Shown here one piece after another: positions 25,647 through 33,714 of a stretch of DNA of 64,000 nucleotides. Made by a program: the position numbers and the translations under genes. This DNA comes from Anaeromyxobacter dehalogenans 2CP-1 (GTDB taxonomy: Bacteria; Myxococcota; Myxococcia; Myxococcales; Anaeromyxobacteraceae): positions 620,001-684,000 of the forward strand of contig NC_011891.1 of the NCBI RefSeq assembly GCF_000022145.1, written 5' to 3'. Position 1 is the first letter of the stretch. The number at the start of each line of letters is the position of its first letter. The notes beneath the pieces were generated by a model that worked only from the letters and a program-made list of their open reading frames with translations, ran no database searches and had not been told where the DNA came from.

Positions 25647-26365
25647 GGGTCGAGCCCGTGCGCGGAGAGCCACGCGCCCGGCGGCCGGACCCCGTGCCGC
25701 CGCAGCAGCGGGAACACCGCCTCTGCCGCGCCGTCGGCCACCAGCCGCCCGCGCTCCAGCACCAGCCAGCGATCGGCGAGATCCGCCAGCGCCTCGAGGT
25801 CGTGCGCGGCCACGACCTGGGTGACGCCCGCGGCCCGGTTCGCGGCGAGCACCGCGCGCACCTCGCGGATGGCCGGGTAGTCGAGGCCGGCGAACGGCTC
25901 GTCGAGCAGCAGCACCTCCGGCGCGTCGCGGAGCGCGGTCGCGATGCAGAGCTTCCGGCGCGTGCCGAGCGAGAGCGCGTGGACCGGCGCGGCCAGGTCC
26001 GCCAGGCCGAGCCGGGCCGCGAGCGCCCGGGCCGCGCCGCGCGCGGTGGCGTCGCCGGGCCGGAGGCCGAGCAGCAGGTCCTCCTCCACCGTCGCGCCGA
26101 TGATCTGCTGATCCGGATCCTGCAGCACCAGCGCGGCGCGCCGGCGGATGGCCTCCTCCGCGCCGGGCGAGGCGTCGCCGCCCACCGCGAGCGTGCCGGC
26201 GCTGGGCGTGAACAGGCCGGCGAGGAGCGCGAGCAGCGTGGACTTGCCGGAGCCGTTCGCGCCCACCACCGCGCAGAGCGCGCCGCGCGGCAGCGCGAAG
26301 CCGATCGCCTCGAGCGCCGCTCCGCCCGCGCCGAACGCGTAGCCGAGCCCGTCCGCGCGGATCAT
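25637..26365 (-). CDS. bioM: ECF transporter ATP-binding protein (BioM/EcfA type)
   Basis: A 242-residue ABC ATPase. Walker A is 'VGANGSGKSTLL' near residue 35, the Q-loop is 'LVLQDPDQQII', the Walker B is 'EVLLLDEPFAGLD' and the H-loop His is in 'VVAAHDLEAL'. The signature helix reads 'LSLGTRRK' where most ABC proteins have LSGGQ; ECF ATPases show similar loosened versions. It would power biotin uptake through BioN and BioY. The ATG at 26363-26365 overlaps the stop of bioY (ATGA). Confidence 0.92.
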   Translation of the reverse strand: MIRADGLGYAFGAGGAALEAIGFALPRGALCAVVGANGSGKSTLLALLAGLFTPSAGTLAVGGDASPGAEEAIRRRAALVLQDPDQQIIGATVEEDLLLGLRPGDATARGAARALAARLGLADLAAPVHALSLGTRRKLCIATALRDAPEVLLLDEPFAGLDYPAIREVRAVLAANRAAGVTQVVAAHDLEALADLADRWLVLERGRLVADGAAEAVFPLLRRHGVRPPGAWLSAHGLDPWA

Positions 26366-26943
26366 GCCGGCGCGAGCCCCTGCGCGCGCAGCCGGCGGGC
26401 CACCCACAGCGCCACCACCACCTTCACCACGTCGAACGGCAGGAACGGGACCACGCCGGCCACGATCGCCTGGCGTGCGCCGAGGTGGAGCACGGCCGCC
26501 AGCCAGGCCGCGCCGACGAGGTAGGCGGCCGCGAGCGCCGCCGCGCCGGCCGCGAGCCCGGCGGCCCAGCCGATGGGGCCGCGCCGCGGGACGAGGCCGG
26601 TGAGCGCCGCCGCGACCACGAAGCCGAGCAGGTAGCCGCCGGTCGGCCCGAGCACCACCCCCAGCCCGGCGGCGCCGCCGGCGAACACCGGCAGACCGAG
26701 CACGCCCGCCGCAACGTAGAGCGCCACCGCCGCCGCGCCGCGCGCCGGGCCGAGCAGGTAGCCGGCCAGGAACGCGAACAGCGGCTGGAGCGTGATGGGG
26801 ACGGCGCCGATGGGGACCTGGATCCAGGCGCCCACCGCGATGCAGGCCGCGAGGAGCGCCGTCCAGACCAGCCGGTGCACGCGGGCGAGCGGGGGAGACG
26901 GGGCGGGGCGCGGAGGGGCGGGGTCGGCGTTCGGGGCGGGCAT
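26362..26943 (-). CDS. bioY: BioY biotin-specific substrate-binding membrane protein
   Basis: A 193-residue integral membrane protein with about six helices and the BioY core: 'GAWIQVPIGAVPITLQPLFA' near residues 37-56 and 'GLGVVLGPTGGYLLGFVVAA' near residues 90-110. BioY binds biotin with high affinity. The proline-rich first 25 residues precede the first helix, so the start may lie elsewhere; the open frame extends to 27015. It heads the bioY-bioM-bioN unit. I searched the upstream region for BirA- or BioR-type boxes and saw none. Confidence 0.93.
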   Translation of the reverse strand: MPAPNADPAPPRPAPSPPLARVHRLVWTALLAACIAVGAWIQVPIGAVPITLQPLFAFLAGYLLGPARGAAAVALYVAAGVLGLPVFAGGAAGLGVVLGPTGGYLLGFVVAAALTGLVPRRGPIGWAAGLAAGAAALAAAYLVGAAWLAAVLHLGARQAIVAGVVPFLPFDVVKVVVALWVARRLRAQGLAPA

Positions 26944-27060
26944 GGCTGGCCTGCGTGGCCGCGGGTGCGGCGCGCCAAGGAACCACCTCCGGCGCGTGGG
27001 CGCAAGGGCGCGCACGGGCGAGGCGCGCCGCCAGGCGGCGGGTTAGAACCGTCGCCGGCC

Positions 27061-27717
27061 ATGACCTCCCGACCCGCGCTGCCGCTCGTCCACGTGGTGC
27101 GCCCGCCGCGCGTCCCGTCCGCGCACCCGCCGCTGCTGGTGCTGCTGCACGGCATCGGCGCCGACGAGCGCGACCTGCTGCCGCTCGCCGCCCACCTCGA
27201 TCCGCGCTTCCTCGTCGTGTCGCTCCGCGCGCCGCACGAGGCCGAGCCCATGGGCTTCGCCTGGTACGCCATCGACTGGCGGACGTCACCGCCGCGCCAC
27301 GACGCGGCGCAGGCGGCCGCCAGCGTCGACACCCTGGTGGCGTTCCTGGCGGGCGCGCCGGCCGCGCTCGGCACCGACCCCGCGCGAACGTTCCTGTTCG
27401 GCTTCAGCCAGGGCGCGGCCATGTCGCTCGCGGCGGCCCTGGCGCGCCCGGACCTGGTGCGCGGCGCGGTGCTCCACTCCGGCCGCCCGCTCCCGGGCCA
27501 GCCCGCGCCCGCGGGCGAGCTGGCCGGCCTGGAGGTGCTGGTGCTGCACGGGCGCGCCGACCCGGTGCTGCCGCCGGAGCACGGCCGCGCCATCCGCGAC
27601 CTGCTCGCCCCCGCGCTCGGCCCGCGCCTCGTCCACCGCGAGCTCGACGGCGCGCACGAGGTCACCGCCGAGACGCTGGGCGAGGCGGCGCGCTGGCTCT
27701 CGGCGCGCCTGGGATAG
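27061..27717 (+). CDS. Carboxylesterase/lysophospholipase-like alpha/beta hydrolase
   Basis: A 218-residue alpha/beta hydrolase of the YpfH/phospholipase-carboxylesterase group. The oxyanion region is 'LLVLLHGIGADERDLLP', the nucleophile is the Ser of 'FGFSQGAAMSLA' (about residue 121), the acid is in 'LHGRADPVLP' and the His in 'GAHEVTAE'. It would hydrolyse short-chain esters or lysophospholipids in the cytoplasm. The start ATG 27061 is close to the gene's first conserved residues; no strong ribosome-binding site is seen. Confidence 0.9.
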   Translation: MTSRPALPLVHVVRPPRVPSAHPPLLVLLHGIGADERDLLPLAAHLDPRFLVVSLRAPHEAEPMGFAWYAIDWRTSPPRHDAAQAAASVDTLVAFLAGAPAALGTDPARTFLFGFSQGAAMSLAAALARPDLVRGAVLHSGRPLPGQPAPAGELAGLEVLVLHGRADPVLPPEHGRAIRDLLAPALGPRLVHRELDGAHEVTAETLGEAARWLSARLG

Positions 27718-27726
27718 GCTCGCGCC

Positions 27727-27901
27727 GTGCACCTGCGCGGCTCCATCACCGCCCTGGCGACCGGGCGAGCTGCACCACGTGCTCGTCTCGGCGGGCCGCG
27801 CGCTCGGCTCCCGCGCCGCGCAGGCCTACCTCGCGTACCAGCTCACCTTCGGTCCCGGCGGCGGATCGGAGCAGCCCCCCGGGAACGGCGCCGCGCGCTG
27901 A
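27727..27901 (+). pseudogene. Possible frameshifted small gene
   Basis: A GTG at 27727 opens 'MHLRGSITALATG', and after one extra G in the GGG near 27770 the frame continues as 'ELHHVLVSAGRALGSRAAQA' and further to a TGA near 27901. The joined protein would be about 57 residues with normal codon use on both sides. The 3' end overlaps the LysR gene antisense. This is weak evidence for a decayed small gene or a sequencing error; it may also be chance. Confidence 0.2.
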
Positions 27902-28820
27902 CCGGGCCGCGCCCACCCGCCAGCACCCCGAGCGCCGCCGCCTGCCGGCGCAGCAGCTCCACCAGCGCGGCCGCGGCCGGCGAGAGCGGGCCGCCGCGCC
28001 GGCGCCGCACCAGCGCGGTGTCGCGGAACACGGGCGGGAGGTCGCGCACCGCGACCTCCACCAGCGTGCCGCGCGCCAGGTCCTCCGCGACGTAGGTCCG
28101 CACGAAGAACCCGACCCCTGCACCCTCCAGCGCCAGCGCGCGCGCCGTCTCCATGGGGATCTCCACCGGCGTGCCGGCCTGCTCGGCGAGGCGGGTGAGG
28201 AGCGGGTGGGGCGCCTGCCACCAGCGCAGCCGGAACATGGGCCGGCCCAGGCGGACCAGCTCACCCTCGGTGAGGTCCGGGCGCGCCGTCACGGGGTGGC
28301 CGGGGCGCGCCACCAGCAGCACCGGCTCGTGGAACCGCAGCACGTCCTGCAGCTCGGCGGCGACCGGCTCGGGGCACGGCCAGGTCACGATCCCGAGATC
28401 GACCAGCCCGTCGAGCAGCAGCGCCACGATCCGCTCGTGGTCGCCGGCCCGCACCAGGCACTCGACCTCCGGGTGGCCGCGGACGAACGCGCCCAGCGCC
28501 GGCCCCACCAGCCCGCCCGCGACCGAGCCGAGCGTGCCGAGCCGCACGCGGCCGCGCTGCCCGATCTGCGCCAGCCGCGCCGCCTCCAGCCCCTCGGAGA
28601 GGACCTCGAGCGCGCGCCGCGCGTACGGCAGCAGGCTCTCGCCGAGCGCGGTGAGCGACACCCGCCGGCCGCGCGTGAAGAGCGCGCCCCCGACCTGGTC
28701 CTCCAGCGCCCGGATGCGCGCGCTGACCGCGGGCTGCCCGAGGCCGAGCGCGATGGCTGCGCGGGTGAAGCTCGCCTCCCGCGCCACCTGGTCGAACGCC
28801 GCGAGCTGCTCCCGGTCCAT
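27843..28820 (-). CDS. LysR-type transcriptional regulator
   Basis: A 325-residue LTTR with N-terminal wHTH ('LAAFDQVAREASFTRAAIAL', 'GQPAVSARIRALEDQVGGAL', 'LTALGESLLPYA') and a type 2 periplasmic-binding-like effector domain from about residue 92. The C-terminal tail after residue 300 is unusually Arg-rich. The divergent neighbour is a GNAT acetyltransferase, with a palindrome between the two at 28843-28866, so it is a likely regulator of that gene and of itself. Confidence 0.92.
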   Translation of the reverse strand: MDREQLAAFDQVAREASFTRAAIALGLGQPAVSARIRALEDQVGGALFTRGRRVSLTALGESLLPYARRALEVLSEGLEAARLAQIGQRGRVRLGTLGSVAGGLVGPALGAFVRGHPEVECLVRAGDHERIVALLLDGLVDLGIVTWPCPEPVAAELQDVLRFHEPVLLVARPGHPVTARPDLTEGELVRLGRPMFRLRWWQAPHPLLTRLAEQAGTPVEIPMETARALALEGAGVGFFVRTYVAEDLARGTLVEVAVRDLPPVFRDTALVRRRRGGPLSPAAAALVELLRRQAAALGVLAGGRGPVSARRRSRGAAPIRRRDRR

Positions 28821-28842
28821 GCCGAGCCTCCATCGAGGACGT

Positions 28843-28866
28843 CGATGCGAACTATATGGCGCATCG
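28843..28866. promoter_or_regulatory. Palindrome between divergent lysR and GNAT genes
   Basis: CGATGCG-N10-CGCATCG is a perfect 7-bp inverted repeat around an AT-rich centre (AACTATATGG), 23 bases upstream of the lysR start. The AT-rich core stands out in this GC-rich DNA and may also contain a -10 element. It is a strong candidate LTTR operator. Confidence 0.55.
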
Positions 28867-28934
28867 GGTGTGTCAATCGAGTGCCGGCGCTATGTTGAGC
28901 GGGTCCGGGGCCGCACCGCCCCGCGGAGGACGCC

Positions 28935-29528
28935 ATGAGGCAGATCCGGATGGCCACGCTCGACGACGCCGGGGACGTCGCGGAGATCTACGGCGCGGTG
29001 GTGGCGGGCACGCCCATCTCGTTCGAGCTGGAGCCGCCCGGTCCCGGGGAGATGGCGCGCCGGATGGCGGCGGTGCTCGAGCTGGCGCCGTGGCTGGTGT
29101 GCGAGGAGGACGGCCGGGTGGACGGGTACGTCTACGCCTCGCGCCACCACGATCGCGCTGCCTACCGCTGGAGCGTGGACGTGACGGTGTACGTGCGCGA
29201 CGGCCGCCGCCGCGGCGGCCTCGGGCGCGCGCTCTACACCGCGCTGCTCGAGCTGCTCCGCGCGCAGGGGTTCCACGCCGCCCACGCCGGGATCACGCTG
29301 CCGAACGCCGGGAGCGTGGGGCTGCACGAGGCGCTCGGCTTCCGGCCCATCGGCGTGTACCCGCGCGTCGGCTGGAAGATGGGCGCGTGGCACGACGTCG
29401 GCTACTGGCAGCTCGAGCTGCGCGAGCGCACCCGCGCCCCGGGGCCGATCCTCGCGGTGGATGCGCTCCGGCGCTCGCCGGCGTGGGATCGCGCCCTCGC
29501 CGCCGGCCAGGTGCTGCTCGCGCGGTAG
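28935..29528 (+). CDS. GNAT N-acetyltransferase, phosphinothricin/methionine-derivative type
   Basis: A 197-residue GNAT enzyme close to the Pat/MddA group. The start 'IRMATLDDAGDVAEIYGAVV' is the typical 'IR.A...D...I..IY' opening, 'SFELEPPG' follows, and the acetyl-CoA pyrophosphate loop is 'RRRGGLGRALYTALL' near residues 94-108. The end region 'LHEALGFRPIGVYPRVGWK' is also characteristic. Members acetylate phosphinothricin, methionine sulfoximine or sulfone; whether this one does is unknown. It is divergent from the LysR gene and probably under its control. Confidence 0.9.
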   Translation: MRQIRMATLDDAGDVAEIYGAVVAGTPISFELEPPGPGEMARRMAAVLELAPWLVCEEDGRVDGYVYASRHHDRAAYRWSVDVTVYVRDGRRRGGLGRALYTALLELLRAQGFHAAHAGITLPNAGSVGLHEALGFRPIGVYPRVGWKMGAWHDVGYWQLELRERTRAPGPILAVDALRRSPAWDRALAAGQVLLAR

Positions 29529-29642
29529 CCGCCGCGCGCCGCCCGCCGGTCCCTCGGTCCGTGCCCACGCCGTCGCGCCCCGGGTGTATGGATGGCCGGT
29601 CCGGCGGCGCGCACGCGGCGCGGCGCGCATTGCGGAGGAGCG

Positions 29643-30002
29643 ATGGCAGAGGTGACGGCGACGCAGGGCGGCACGGTGGTGGTGGTGAACGCCGAGCAGA
29701 TGGGGCGCGGCGACGACGGGCTCGGGGCGAAGCTGCTCGGGAACTACCTGCGCACGCTCGCCTCGCTCGAGCCGAAGCCGGAGGCCATCGTCTTCTACAA
29801 CGGCGCGGTGCGGCTGCTCGGGCCGGGCTCGGCGCACCTCGAGGCGCTGCGCCAGCTCGACGACGCGGGCGTGGACCTGCTCGCGTGCATCACCTGCCTC
29901 GAGTTCTTCCAGCTCACCGGCAAGCTCGAGGTCGGGCACGTCAGCAACATGCGCGAGATCGCGCAGCGCACGCTGGCGGCGGCGAAGGTGATCACCCTCT
30001 GA
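29643..30002 (+). CDS. DsrE-family protein, YedF C-terminal-like
   Basis: A 119-residue DsrE/DsrF-fold protein. 'VVVVNAEQMGRGDDGLGAKL' and 'GNYLRTLASLEPKPEAIVFY' open the fold, 'LACITCLEFFQLTGKLEVG' carries two cysteines, and 'VSNMREIAQRTLAAAKVITL' ends it. This layout corresponds to the C-terminal half of YedF-type selenium or sulfur proteins; the N-terminal TusA-like half is absent here and I see no separate tusA nearby. A sulfur-carrier or redox role is inferred from the family. GGAGGAG lies three bases before the ATG. Confidence 0.85.
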   Translation: MAEVTATQGGTVVVVNAEQMGRGDDGLGAKLLGNYLRTLASLEPKPEAIVFYNGAVRLLGPGSAHLEALRQLDDAGVDLLACITCLEFFQLTGKLEVGHVSNMREIAQRTLAAAKVITL

Positions 30003-30008
30003 CGTGCG

Positions 30009-30365
30009 CTACGCCGGCGGGCGCAGCACCTCGTAGCCGCCCAGCTCGGACCGGACCCGCCACCGGGCCAGCGCCGCGGTCCGGTCGAAGCCGATCCGCT
30101 CGGAGTGCGCGCGGACCGCCGTGGCGGCGGCGTCGAGCGCCGCCCGGCTCTCCCACACCGCGAGCGTGATGAGGCCGAAGCGCGAGGGCCCGCCGGTCTG
30201 GCGGAACACGAGGTGCCCGCGGAAGCCGGGCAGGCCGGCGAGGACCTCGAGGTTGGCGCGCATCGCGGCCTCGAACTCGGCGCGCGCGTCCTCGGGGACC
30301 TCGAACGCGTCGATGCGGAACTGCAGGGAAGGATCGTTCTCGAGCGGGGTGGTGAGCTTGGTCAT
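30009..30365 (-). CDS. Antibiotic biosynthesis monooxygenase (ABM) domain protein
   Basis: A 118-residue ferredoxin-like fold protein of the ABM type. 'LQFRIDAFEVPEDARAEFEA' gives the first strand and helix, 'LAGLPGFRGHLVFRQTGG' the loop and second strand, and 'GLITLAVWESRAALDAA' the third strand and helix. Family members are cofactor-less monooxygenases, heme-degrading enzymes or simple binding proteins; no distinctive catalytic residue lets me choose. It is divergent from an AraC regulator with 86 bases between start codons. TACAAT on the minus strand (30398-30403) is a good -10-like box for it. Confidence 0.82.
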   Translation of the reverse strand: MTKLTTPLENDPSLQFRIDAFEVPEDARAEFEAAMRANLEVLAGLPGFRGHLVFRQTGGPSRFGLITLAVWESRAALDAAATAVRAHSERIGFDRTAALARWRVRSELGGYEVLRPPA

Positions 30366-30451
30366 GCCCGGGATCTGGCGCGCGCGACCGCCCGGCGATT
30401 GTACGAATTCATGGCGTTGCGCCCGGCCCCTTCCGGCGCCAAGTACCGGTC

Positions 30452-31222
30452 GTGCAGGTGCGAACCATCCAGCCGGGACCGGCGCTCGCGGACCTCGTCC
30501 GCTGCTTCCAGATCGTGGAGGCGCCGGAGGAGGCGACGCGCACGCTCCTGCCCGACCCCGGCGCCGTCGTCGCGTTCCGGTACCGGGGCGCCGCCGCGCT
30601 CGTCGAGGGCGGGGAGACCTCGCGGATCCCGGATGCGTCGATCACCGGGCCGCGAGGAACGTGCCGGCGCATCCGGACGTCGGCGGGCGGCGGCCTGGTG
30701 GTGGCGAAGCTCCGCGAGGACGGCGCCGCCCGGCTCATGGGCGTCCCGGTGAACGAGCTGTACGGGGCCGTGCTGCCGGCGGACGCGCTCGCGCCGCGGG
30801 CCGCGGTGGACCGCGCCACCGCGCAGGTCGCGGAGGCAACGACGGACGAGGCGCGCGTCGCGGCCGCCGAGGCGTTCCTGCTGGCGGTCGGGCGCCGCGC
30901 GCCGGACCGGCTCGTCGGGGCCGCCGTCCAGGCGATCCGGGCGCGGCGCGGCTGCCTGCGGATCGCCGGGCTGGCCCGGCAGCTCGGGGTCGGCCAGGAC
31001 GCGCTCGAGAAGCGCTTCCTCGGCGTGGTGGGCACCTCGCCCAAGCAGCTCGCGTCGCTCCTGCGCCTGCACCACGCGGTCGAGCTCCACCTCGGCGGCG
31101 CCTCGCTGTCGAGCGCGCCGTACCAGGCCGGCTACTACGACCAGTCGCACTTCATCCGCGAGTTCCGGGCCGTCACCGGCGAGCCGCCCGGGCGCTACTT
31201 CGCCGCGGGCACCCATGGCTGA
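30452..31222 (+). CDS. AraC-family transcriptional regulator
   Basis: A 256-residue regulator. The C-terminal AraC/XylS DNA-binding domain spans about residues 160-250, with HTH 1 'LRIAGLARQLGVGQDALEKR' and the end 'AGYYDQSHFIREFRAVTGEP' diagnostic of the second HTH. The N-terminal part, 'LADLVRCFQIVEAPEE', is a DUF6597-like sensor. The start is GTG 30452. It is divergent from the ABM-domain gene, so control of that gene is plausible. Confidence 0.93.
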   Translation: MQVRTIQPGPALADLVRCFQIVEAPEEATRTLLPDPGAVVAFRYRGAAALVEGGETSRIPDASITGPRGTCRRIRTSAGGGLVVAKLREDGAARLMGVPVNELYGAVLPADALAPRAAVDRATAQVAEATTDEARVAAAEAFLLAVGRRAPDRLVGAAVQAIRARRGCLRIAGLARQLGVGQDALEKRFLGVVGTSPKQLASLLRLHHAVELHLGGASLSSAPYQAGYYDQSHFIREFRAVTGEPPGRYFAAGTHG

Positions 31223-31236
31223 GGCGGGGCGCGCCC

Positions 31237-31833
31237 TCAGCGCCTTCGCTTCAGGCGCGCCTCCGTGTACGTCGTGAACTCCTTGCCCGGCGCCGCCAGC
31301 TCGAACACCTCCACGAGCTCGTCCGGTCCCTCGAAGCGATAGGTCTCGCGGGCGCGCCAGCCCGGCGCGATGTTCTCGATGGCCTCGCTCGTGAAGACGA
31401 GCGGGCTCGCCGGCGGCGATCCGGCCGGCGCCGCGTAGGTGTTCACGAACCCCTCGACGTGGAACTGCCGCAGCACGTAGACACTCCGCGCGCGATCGAG
31501 GCTGACGTAGCCCACGTCCTCGTGCAGCTCGCCCTCGCGGTTCCCCTCCTGCGGCGGATAGGCCGAGGCGTTCCGCACCTCGATGAAGCGGTCGCCGAGG
31601 ACGAGGCGGTACTCGCGGCGCACCGTGCCGGCGCCCGGGGCGCCGCGGCTCGTCCCCTCCCAGACGCCCAGGAAGCCGCGGAACGCCGCCCACGGGTCGG
31701 GTGCCTGCGCCGGGGCCGAGGTCCCGCCGGCGGGCTTCGCCGGGCCGGGGTCGGCCGCCGCGGCCGGCATCGCGAGCGCGCAGAGCGACAGCATCAGCAG
31801 GCCGGGGGCGGGGACGGGAGTGGAAGGGTGCAT
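31237..31833 (-). CDS. Secreted lipocalin-like hypothetical protein
   Basis: A 198-residue protein with a signal peptide (cleavage near 'AAAADPG', residue 27). After a Pro/Ala-rich linker the domain 'FRGFLGVWEGTSRGAPG' and 'YRLVLGDRFIEVRN' resembles the beta-barrel start of DUF1579 or THAP4/nitrobindin-like proteins, with 'AIENIAPGWRARETYRFEGP' further on. A role in binding a small hydrophobic ligand or heme is possible but not supported by a visible metal ligand. It follows the FMN-binding protein gene by 56 bases on the same strand. Confidence 0.7.
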   Translation of the reverse strand: MHPSTPVPAPGLLMLSLCALAMPAAAADPGPAKPAGGTSAPAQAPDPWAAFRGFLGVWEGTSRGAPGAGTVRREYRLVLGDRFIEVRNASAYPPQEGNREGELHEDVGYVSLDRARSVYVLRQFHVEGFVNTYAAPAGSPPASPLVFTSEAIENIAPGWRARETYRFEGPDELVEVFELAAPGKEFTTYTEARLKRRR

Positions 31834-31889
31834 CCCCGGACTGTACCGCGGCGCGCGCGCCGTGCGGCGGCGCCATCGTGTGCACGCGC

Positions 31890-32516
31890 TCAGCGTCGGC
31901 CCGGCTCGCCCGCCGCCAGCGCGTCGGCGAGGCGCCGCTCCAGCTCCTCGATGCGGGCTCGCAGCGGCGCGGCCGCCGCCTCGACCTCGGCCGCCGTCCA
32001 CCGCGGCGTGATGTGCTGGCTGCAGTTCCAGTCGAACGCCGCCACCTGCACCACGAAGGCGCGCTCGACCCGGGCCGCGGCGGGCGAGGGCGCGAGCGCC
32101 GCGAGGAGCGCCGGGTCCTCCGGCCCCACCCGCCGCGCGTGCCCGAGCAGCTTCAGCCGCGTGCGCGCCGGGTAGTCCATGAAGAACAGCGCCACCCGGT
32201 CGTCGTGCGCGAGGTTGCCGACCGTGACGTACTGCCGGTTGCCGCGGTAGTCGGCGAACCCGATCGTCCGCGGCCCGAGCACGCGCACGAAGCCCGGCGG
32301 TCCGCCGCGGTGCTGCACGTAGGGCCAGCCGGTCTCGCCCACGCTCGCGAGGTAGAAGCTGTCGCGCGCGGCGATGAACCCGGCCTCGTCCGGGCCGAGC
32401 GCGTCGTGGTGGTCGGGGCCGGCCTCCATCCGCGCGTACGCGGCCCGGCTCCCCATCGCCTCCTGAACGGCGCGGACCGAGGGCGTGAAGGCGAGCTCGG
32501 CGAATCGGTGTCCCAT
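31890..32516 (-). CDS. Pyridoxamine 5'-phosphate oxidase-like FMN-binding protein
   Basis: A 208-residue split-barrel protein of the PNPOx-like superfamily. 'IAARDSFYLASVGETGWPYV' and 'QHRGGPPGFVRVL' form the FMN-binding strands, and 'FADYRGNRQYVTVGNLAHDD' and 'RVALFFMDYPARTRLKLLG' the dimer-forming part. A coiled-coil-like helix with 'ARIEELERRLADALA' ends the protein. It may reduce or oxidise a small substrate with FMN; the substrate is unknown. The start at 32516 opens within a few residues of the conserved region. Confidence 0.88.
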   Translation of the reverse strand: MGHRFAELAFTPSVRAVQEAMGSRAAYARMEAGPDHHDALGPDEAGFIAARDSFYLASVGETGWPYVQHRGGPPGFVRVLGPRTIGFADYRGNRQYVTVGNLAHDDRVALFFMDYPARTRLKLLGHARRVGPEDPALLAALAPSPAAARVERAFVVQVAAFDWNCSQHITPRWTAAEVEAAAAPLRARIEELERRLADALAAGEPGRR

Positions 32517-32597
32517 GTCTGCGCTCCGTGGTCCAGGGGCCGCCCCGCCGCGCCCGGCGCCAGGACGGCGGCCGGACGCGGTCGGGGACGGGCCGGC

Positions 32598-33608
32598 TCA
32601 GTTCGCCGCCGCCTTCGCCGGCACCGCCCGCCCCAGGAACTCGCGGATGCGCCGCGCGATCTCCGGCCCGTGCGTCTCCAGCGCGAAGTGGCCGGTGTCG
32701 AGCAGGTGGATCTCCGCCGAAGGGTTGTCGCGCCGGTACGGCTCCGCGCCGGCGGCGACGAAGATGGCGTCGTTCTTCCCCCACACCACCAGCGTGGGCG
32801 GGCGGTGCGCCCGGAAGTAGGCCTGCCACGCCGGGTAGAGCGGGAGGTTGGTGCGGTAGTCGTAGAACAGGTCGAGCTGGATCTCCTGGTTCCCGGGCCG
32901 GTCGAGCCGCGCCTGGTCCACCGTCCAGGTGTCGGGGCTGACGAGCGACGGGTCGGGCACGCCGTTCGTGTACTGCCAGTGCGTCGCCTTCGGCGAGGTG
33001 AGCCAGCGAATCGCCTCGCGGTCCGCGGCGCTGCCCGAGGCCCAGTACGCCTTGATGGGATCCCAGAAGTCGCGGATGCCCTCGTCGTACGCGTTGCCGT
33101 TCTGGACCACGAGCGCGGTCACGCGCTCCGGGTGTGCGGTGGCGAGCCGGAACCCCACCGGCGCGCCGTAGTCCATCACGTAGAGCGCGTAGCGCCGGAG
33201 CCCGAGCCGCTCGGTGAGCGCCTCCACCACCTGCGCGTAGCGGTCGAACGTGTACGAGAACGCGTCGCGGGCCGGCATGGCGGAGTGGCCGAAGCCGGGG
33301 TAGTCGGGCGCGATGACGTGGTAGCGGTCCGCGAGCGCCGGGATGAGGTTCCGGAACATGTGCGAGGACGTCGGGAAGCCGTGCAGCAGGAGAATCGCCG
33401 GCGCGCCGGGGCGGCCGGCCTCCCGGTAGAAGACCTCCACGCCGTCGATGTTGGCGGTGCGGTAGCGGACCTGCACGGCGCCCGTCGCCGGGCCCGCGGA
33501 CGCGGCGGCGGTGCGGGACGGCAGCGCGGCCGGGGCGAGCGCCAGCGCCGCGAGGAGCGCCGCGGCGAGGGGCCGCGCGGGGCGGCGGGTCGGGGGGATG
33601 GGGATCAC
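32598..33608 (-). CDS. Secreted alpha/beta hydrolase, haloalkane dehalogenase/epoxide hydrolase type
   Basis: A 336-residue exported protein. The signal peptide covers about residues 1-35. The hydrolase domain has '[20 protein letters not shown]', a nucleophile Asp in '[11 protein letters not shown]' in place of Ser, the acid in '[10 protein letters not shown]' and the His in 'LDTGHFALE'. The Asp nucleophile puts it with dehalogenases and epoxide hydrolases. The start is GTG 33606-33608, preceded by GAGAGG five bases away. The leader can fold into a long hairpin that covers part of this site. The divergent LysR gene 121 bases away is a likely regulator. Confidence 0.88.
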   Translation of the reverse strand: MIPIPPTRRPARPLAAALLAALALAPAALPSRTAAASAGPATGAVQVRYRTANIDGVEVFYREAGRPGAPAILLLHGFPTSSHMFRNLIPALADRYHVIAPDYPGFGHSAMPARDAFSYTFDRYAQVVEALTERLGLRRYALYVMDYGAPVGFRLATAHPERVTALVVQNGNAYDEGIRDFWDPIKAYWASGSAADREAIRWLTSPKATHWQYTNGVPDPSLVSPDTWTVDQARLDRPGNQEIQLDLFYDYRTNLPLYPAWQAYFRAHRPPTLVVWGKNDAIFVAAGAEPYRRDNPSAEIHLLDTGHFALETHGPEIARRIREFLGRAVPAKAAAN

Positions 33609-33616
33609 GTGGACCT

Positions 33617-33660
33617 CTCTCGTTCGGTGGCGGGGGCGGGAGTGCCCCCGGACGCGAGAG
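33617..33660 (-). promoter_or_regulatory. Hairpin leader of the secreted hydrolase gene
   Basis: Arms CGAGAG (33655-33660 complement) and CTCTCG (33617-33622 complement) flank an inner stem CGGGGGC-gggagt-GCCCCCG (33631-33650). On the minus strand the outer 3' arm is part of the purine-rich ribosome-binding stretch GAGAGAGG. The structure could reduce translation of the hydrolase. Stability was not computed. Confidence 0.35.
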
Positions 33661-33684
33661 AAGGTGGCGCGGGCGACCGCCCGA

Positions 33685-33714
33685 AAGAATACGTGGTGCG
33701 CGCAAGGCATTCTT
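33685..33714. promoter_or_regulatory. Inverted repeat between hydrolase and lysR
   Basis: AAGAAT (33685-33690) and ATTCTT (33709-33714) form an inverted repeat in an AT-richer patch, 16 bases before the LysR start. TATTCT on the minus strand may serve as a -10 for the hydrolase. It is a candidate LTTR site, with short arms. Confidence 0.35.

Noticed and set aside
26944-27060. BirA or BioR operator upstream of bioY
   Set aside because: No TTGTAAACC-type or TTATMKATAA-type palindrome is present.
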